Source of the DNA: SFWF01 sp045638145
Lineage (GTDB): Bacteria; Bacillota; Clostridia; Oscillospirales; Acutalibacteraceae
Reading direction: 5' to 3'
Length of the DNA: 64,000 bases
Assembly: GCA_045638145.1 (NCBI GenBank)
Contig: JAZUAU010000024.1
Coordinates: 1 to 64,000 of the forward strand
This document shows, one piece after another, positions 62,083 to 64,000 of the stretch. A program made the translations under genes and the position numbers. Position 1 is the first letter of the stretch. Each line of letters starts with the position of its first letter. The notes under the pieces were generated by a model. It searched no databases. It saw only the letters and a program-made list of their open reading frames with translations, and was not told the origin of the DNA.

Positions 62083-62935
62083 TGATTGCCCAAGAAGATG
62101 CAACGCCGACAGAGACCAAAATAGAGGCGTTTGCGGCGTTTCCGCTAATCCTATTGTAGCAAGAGCAGGCCTGCACTTCGGCGAAGAGCCGCCAATCAGT
62201 GGTAAAAACGGCTCGGGAACGGTATTTTTTAGCGGCTGCTCTCTAAAATGCGTATTTTGTCAAAATTATAACATAAGCCACCAAAAATTTGGTAAGGAAA
62301 TTAGTGTGCAGCGGCTTGCAGAGATATTCAAAGAGCTTGAATACAAAGGAGCGCACAATATAAACCTTGTTACGCCGACACATTATATTAAAGCAATCAA
62401 AGAAGCCTTAAATATCCACAGACCGAATATTCCTATTGTATATAATTCAAGTGGATACGATGATTTGTCGGTAATAGAAGAGGATATTTTTGATATATAT
62501 CTTTTTGATTTGAAATTTTACAGCAGTGATAAATCGAAACGATATGCATCGTGCGAAAATTACTTTGAGATTGCATCAAAAGCCGTTAAGAGAGCCTATG
62601 ACATAAAGGGCACACCGATATTCGATAAAAACGGCATTTTAAGAAGGGGAGTAGTCATTCGACACCTGATTCTTCCACAAGCAACCAATGATGCTATAAA
62701 AGTTATTGAATGGCTGAAGGACAATACTCCTGATATTTGTTTTTCTCTTATGAGTCAGTATGTACCAATGCATCGTGCAGAAGAATTTAAAGAGATTAAC
62801 AGAAGGATAACCAAACGCGAGTACGAAAAAGTTTTATCTGTATTAGATAATGTACCGTTTGCAGAAGTATATACTCAGTCACTTAACAGTGCCACGAAAG
62901 AGTATATACCTCAGTTTGATTTAACAGGAATATAA
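62069..62935 (+). CDS. Radical SAM protein, PflA-like
   Basis: 288 residues. An N-terminal cysteine-rich part (CNDCPRRCNADR ... GVCGV) precedes the radical SAM cluster motif CSLKCVFC (C-x3-C-x2-C) and a TIM-barrel with GAHNINLVTPTHY and DIYLFDLKFY. This resembles the group annotated as pyruvate formate-lyase activating enzyme-related. The protein it activates, if any, is not in this window. Terminator downstream. Confidence 0.85.
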   Translation: MQLCNDCPRRCNADRDQNRGVCGVSANPIVARAGLHFGEEPPISGKNGSGTVFFSGCSLKCVFCQNYNISHQKFGKEISVQRLAEIFKELEYKGAHNINLVTPTHYIKAIKEALNIHRPNIPIVYNSSGYDDLSVIEEDIFDIYLFDLKFYSSDKSKRYASCENYFEIASKAVKRAYDIKGTPIFDKNGILRRGVVIRHLILPQATNDAIKVIEWLKDNTPDICFSLMSQYVPMHRAEEFKEINRRITKREYEKVLSVLDNVPFAEVYTQSLNSATKEYIPQFDLTGI

Positions 62936-62939
62936 ACGG

Positions 62940-62970
62940 AAAACTCCATTCTAAGTGATGGAGTTTTTTA
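62940..62970 (+). terminator. Intrinsic terminator after radical SAM gene
   Basis: A 10-bp perfect stem (62940-62949 with 62958-62967) ending in TTTTTT. Confidence 0.88.
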
Positions 62971-62971
62971 C

Positions 62972-63000
62972 TTGACATTTATAGGTGAGGGTGGTATACT
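62972..63000 (+). promoter_or_regulatory. Promoter of tyrosine recombinase gene
   Basis: TTGACA (62972-62977), 17-base spacer, TATACT (62995-63000). Confidence 0.82.
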
Positions 63001-63011
63001 CTAATTGTGCC

Positions 63012-63079
63012 AATTATACAAAATAAATGTTTTGTATAATTAGGGAGACTGCCAATTGTTTTTTATTTATCAGCAGTCT
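63012..63079 (+). other. Structured 5' leader of tyrosine recombinase gene
   Basis: A 12-bp perfect hairpin (63012-63023 with 63030-63041) is followed by a second pairing, AGACTGC (63046-63052) with GCAGTCT (63073-63079). The untranslated leader is about 135 bases. The hairpin could also be a repressor palindrome just after the start of transcription. Confidence 0.6.
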
Positions 63080-63145
63080 GGTTTAGCAGTTTTTGCAAAA
63101 TTTGCTATATTATCCCTTTATTATGCATATTAAGGAGGTTTTTCT

Positions 63146-64000
63146 ATGCAACCAAATTATATTACCAATGTACCTGACGTTATTAAAGAATTCCTCATCT
63201 ACAATGATGTTATCAAAAATAAATCCTCTGCTACAGTACTTGAGTATTACCGAGATCTTATAACTTTTTTCCGATATATCAAATGTGTTAAAGGAAATTT
63301 GCCATTGGACGAGGAATTTGAAAAAATTGATATTTCCAACGTTGATTTGGATTTAGTTCGTTCTATTTCGACCTATGACTTACATTCGTTCTTAGTTTAC
63401 TGTAAAAATGTACGTGATAATAATTCAACAACCAGAGCCCGCAAGGTCTCAACTCTCAGACAGTACTTTAAGTATCTTACCAACCATACTCACCAATTAG
63501 ATACTAATCCTGCTGAAATGCTTGACGCTCCAAAACTTAAAAAGACACTTCCTAAACATCTATCATTAGAAGATTCTCTTGAATTACTGAATTCAGTAAT
63601 CGCTTCTGATTCACCGAATGCAAAGCGCGATTACTGTATTTTAACCCTATTTTTAAATTGTGGCATGAGACTATCAGAGCTTTGTAATCTAAACGTAACC
63701 GACTTAACGAACGATGGTTCACTCAGAATTCTAGGTAAAGGTAATAAAGAACGCGTAATATACCTTAACGATGCCTGCCGCTCTTCCCTATCCGACTATC
63801 TTGCAGTAAGACCTAACGAGGGCATTCCCGCAGACCATAAAAATGCATTATTTATAAGCCGAAACAAGCGAAGAATCAGCAATAAAACCGTTCAACATAT
63901 TGTTTATACCTACCTTGAAAAAGCAGGGCTTGACGGAAAGGGGTTTTCTACTCACAAGCTTCGGCACACTGCAGCTACGTTGATGTATCAGCACGGCGGC
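63146..64000 (+). CDS. Xer-type tyrosine recombinase, 3' partial
   Basis: 285 residues are visible from ATG 63146, behind TAAGGAGG; the gene runs off the window. N-terminal SAM-like core-binding domain (about 1-125), then the catalytic domain with the first arginine in CGMRLSELCN, the lysine hairpin GKGNKER, and H-x2-R in THKLRHTAA. The tyrosine is beyond the edge. Length and sequence fit XerC/XerD, which resolve chromosome dimers at dif; a chromosomal, stand-alone gene with no phage neighbours supports that over a prophage integrase. Confidence 0.88.
   Translation, partial: MQPNYITNVPDVIKEFLIYNDVIKNKSSATVLEYYRDLITFFRYIKCVKGNLPLDEEFEKIDISNVDLDLVRSISTYDLHSFLVYCKNVRDNNSTTRARKVSTLRQYFKYLTNHTHQLDTNPAEMLDAPKLKKTLPKHLSLEDSLELLNSVIASDSPNAKRDYCILTLFLNCGMRLSELCNLNVTDLTNDGSLRILGKGNKERVIYLNDACRSSLSDYLAVRPNEGIPADHKNALFISRNKRRISNKTVQHIVYTYLEKAGLDGKGFSTHKLRHTAATLMYQHGG

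Overview
The window comes from a low-GC, spore-forming member of the Clostridia. Evidence for this is a small acid-soluble spore protein remnant, a T-box leader ahead of gatCAB plus an archaeal-type aspS, an ECF transporter core, and strong GGAGG ribosome binding sites. It has two parts: an integrated accessory island (base 1 to about 29,180) and conserved chromosome (about 29,180 to the end).

Island, 1-7500: a type VII secretion-like operon. It has an FtsK/SpoIIIE (EssC-type) ATPase cut by the window edge, five small helical proteins of WXG100 size (three with W-x-D in place of W-x-G), a coiled-coil protein ending in a zincin-like domain that has lost its catalytic residues, and two membrane proteins with a shared N-terminal module, the larger ending in a PDZ domain. 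Island, 7500-24,040: a multi-operon set holding a SUFU-domain protein, an SNF2-type helicase, a MoxR AAA+ ATPase, a metallopeptidase/VWA protein, a full-length NAD-dependent DNA ligase, a WYL regulator, an unrecognised protein with a regulator-like winged helix, a PD-(D/E)XK nuclease, a leucine-rich-repeat/zinc-ribbon protein and a shortened PolC-type polymerase. Five promoters in this set share one architecture: TGCACC-N6-GGTRCA, then exactly 10 bases, then a -10 box. This points to one dedicated regulator, most likely the WYL protein, and to a single co-regulated system that may be a new defence or conflict system. Island, 24,040-29,180: an alkyltransferase-like protein paired with an HTH-Fic protein whose Fic active site is lost, an IS3-family element, and a large serine recombinase. 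The recombinase lies beside a truncated alpha/beta SASP gene, which marks the island's right attachment junction.

Chromosome: amino-sugar genes (ROK kinase, nagA, second ROK protein); T-box-gatC-gatA-gatB-aspS; a polar amino acid ABC transporter; an M20 amidohydrolase and a 1-phosphofructokinase-like gene; two tRNA-Ser genes; potABCD behind a long structured leader; a run of ruvCAB, an rRNA-methyltransferase-like gene, ecfA1-ecfA2-ecfT-truA, a DUF5711-like gene, cvpA, pgsA and a ClpE-like ATPase; tRNA-Gly and tRNA-Arg followed by an 83-bp duplicated segment; typA, a DEDDh exonuclease, a radical SAM activase-like gene; and a Xer-type tyrosine recombinase cut by the window end.

All functional calls come from reading motifs by eye; no database search was run.
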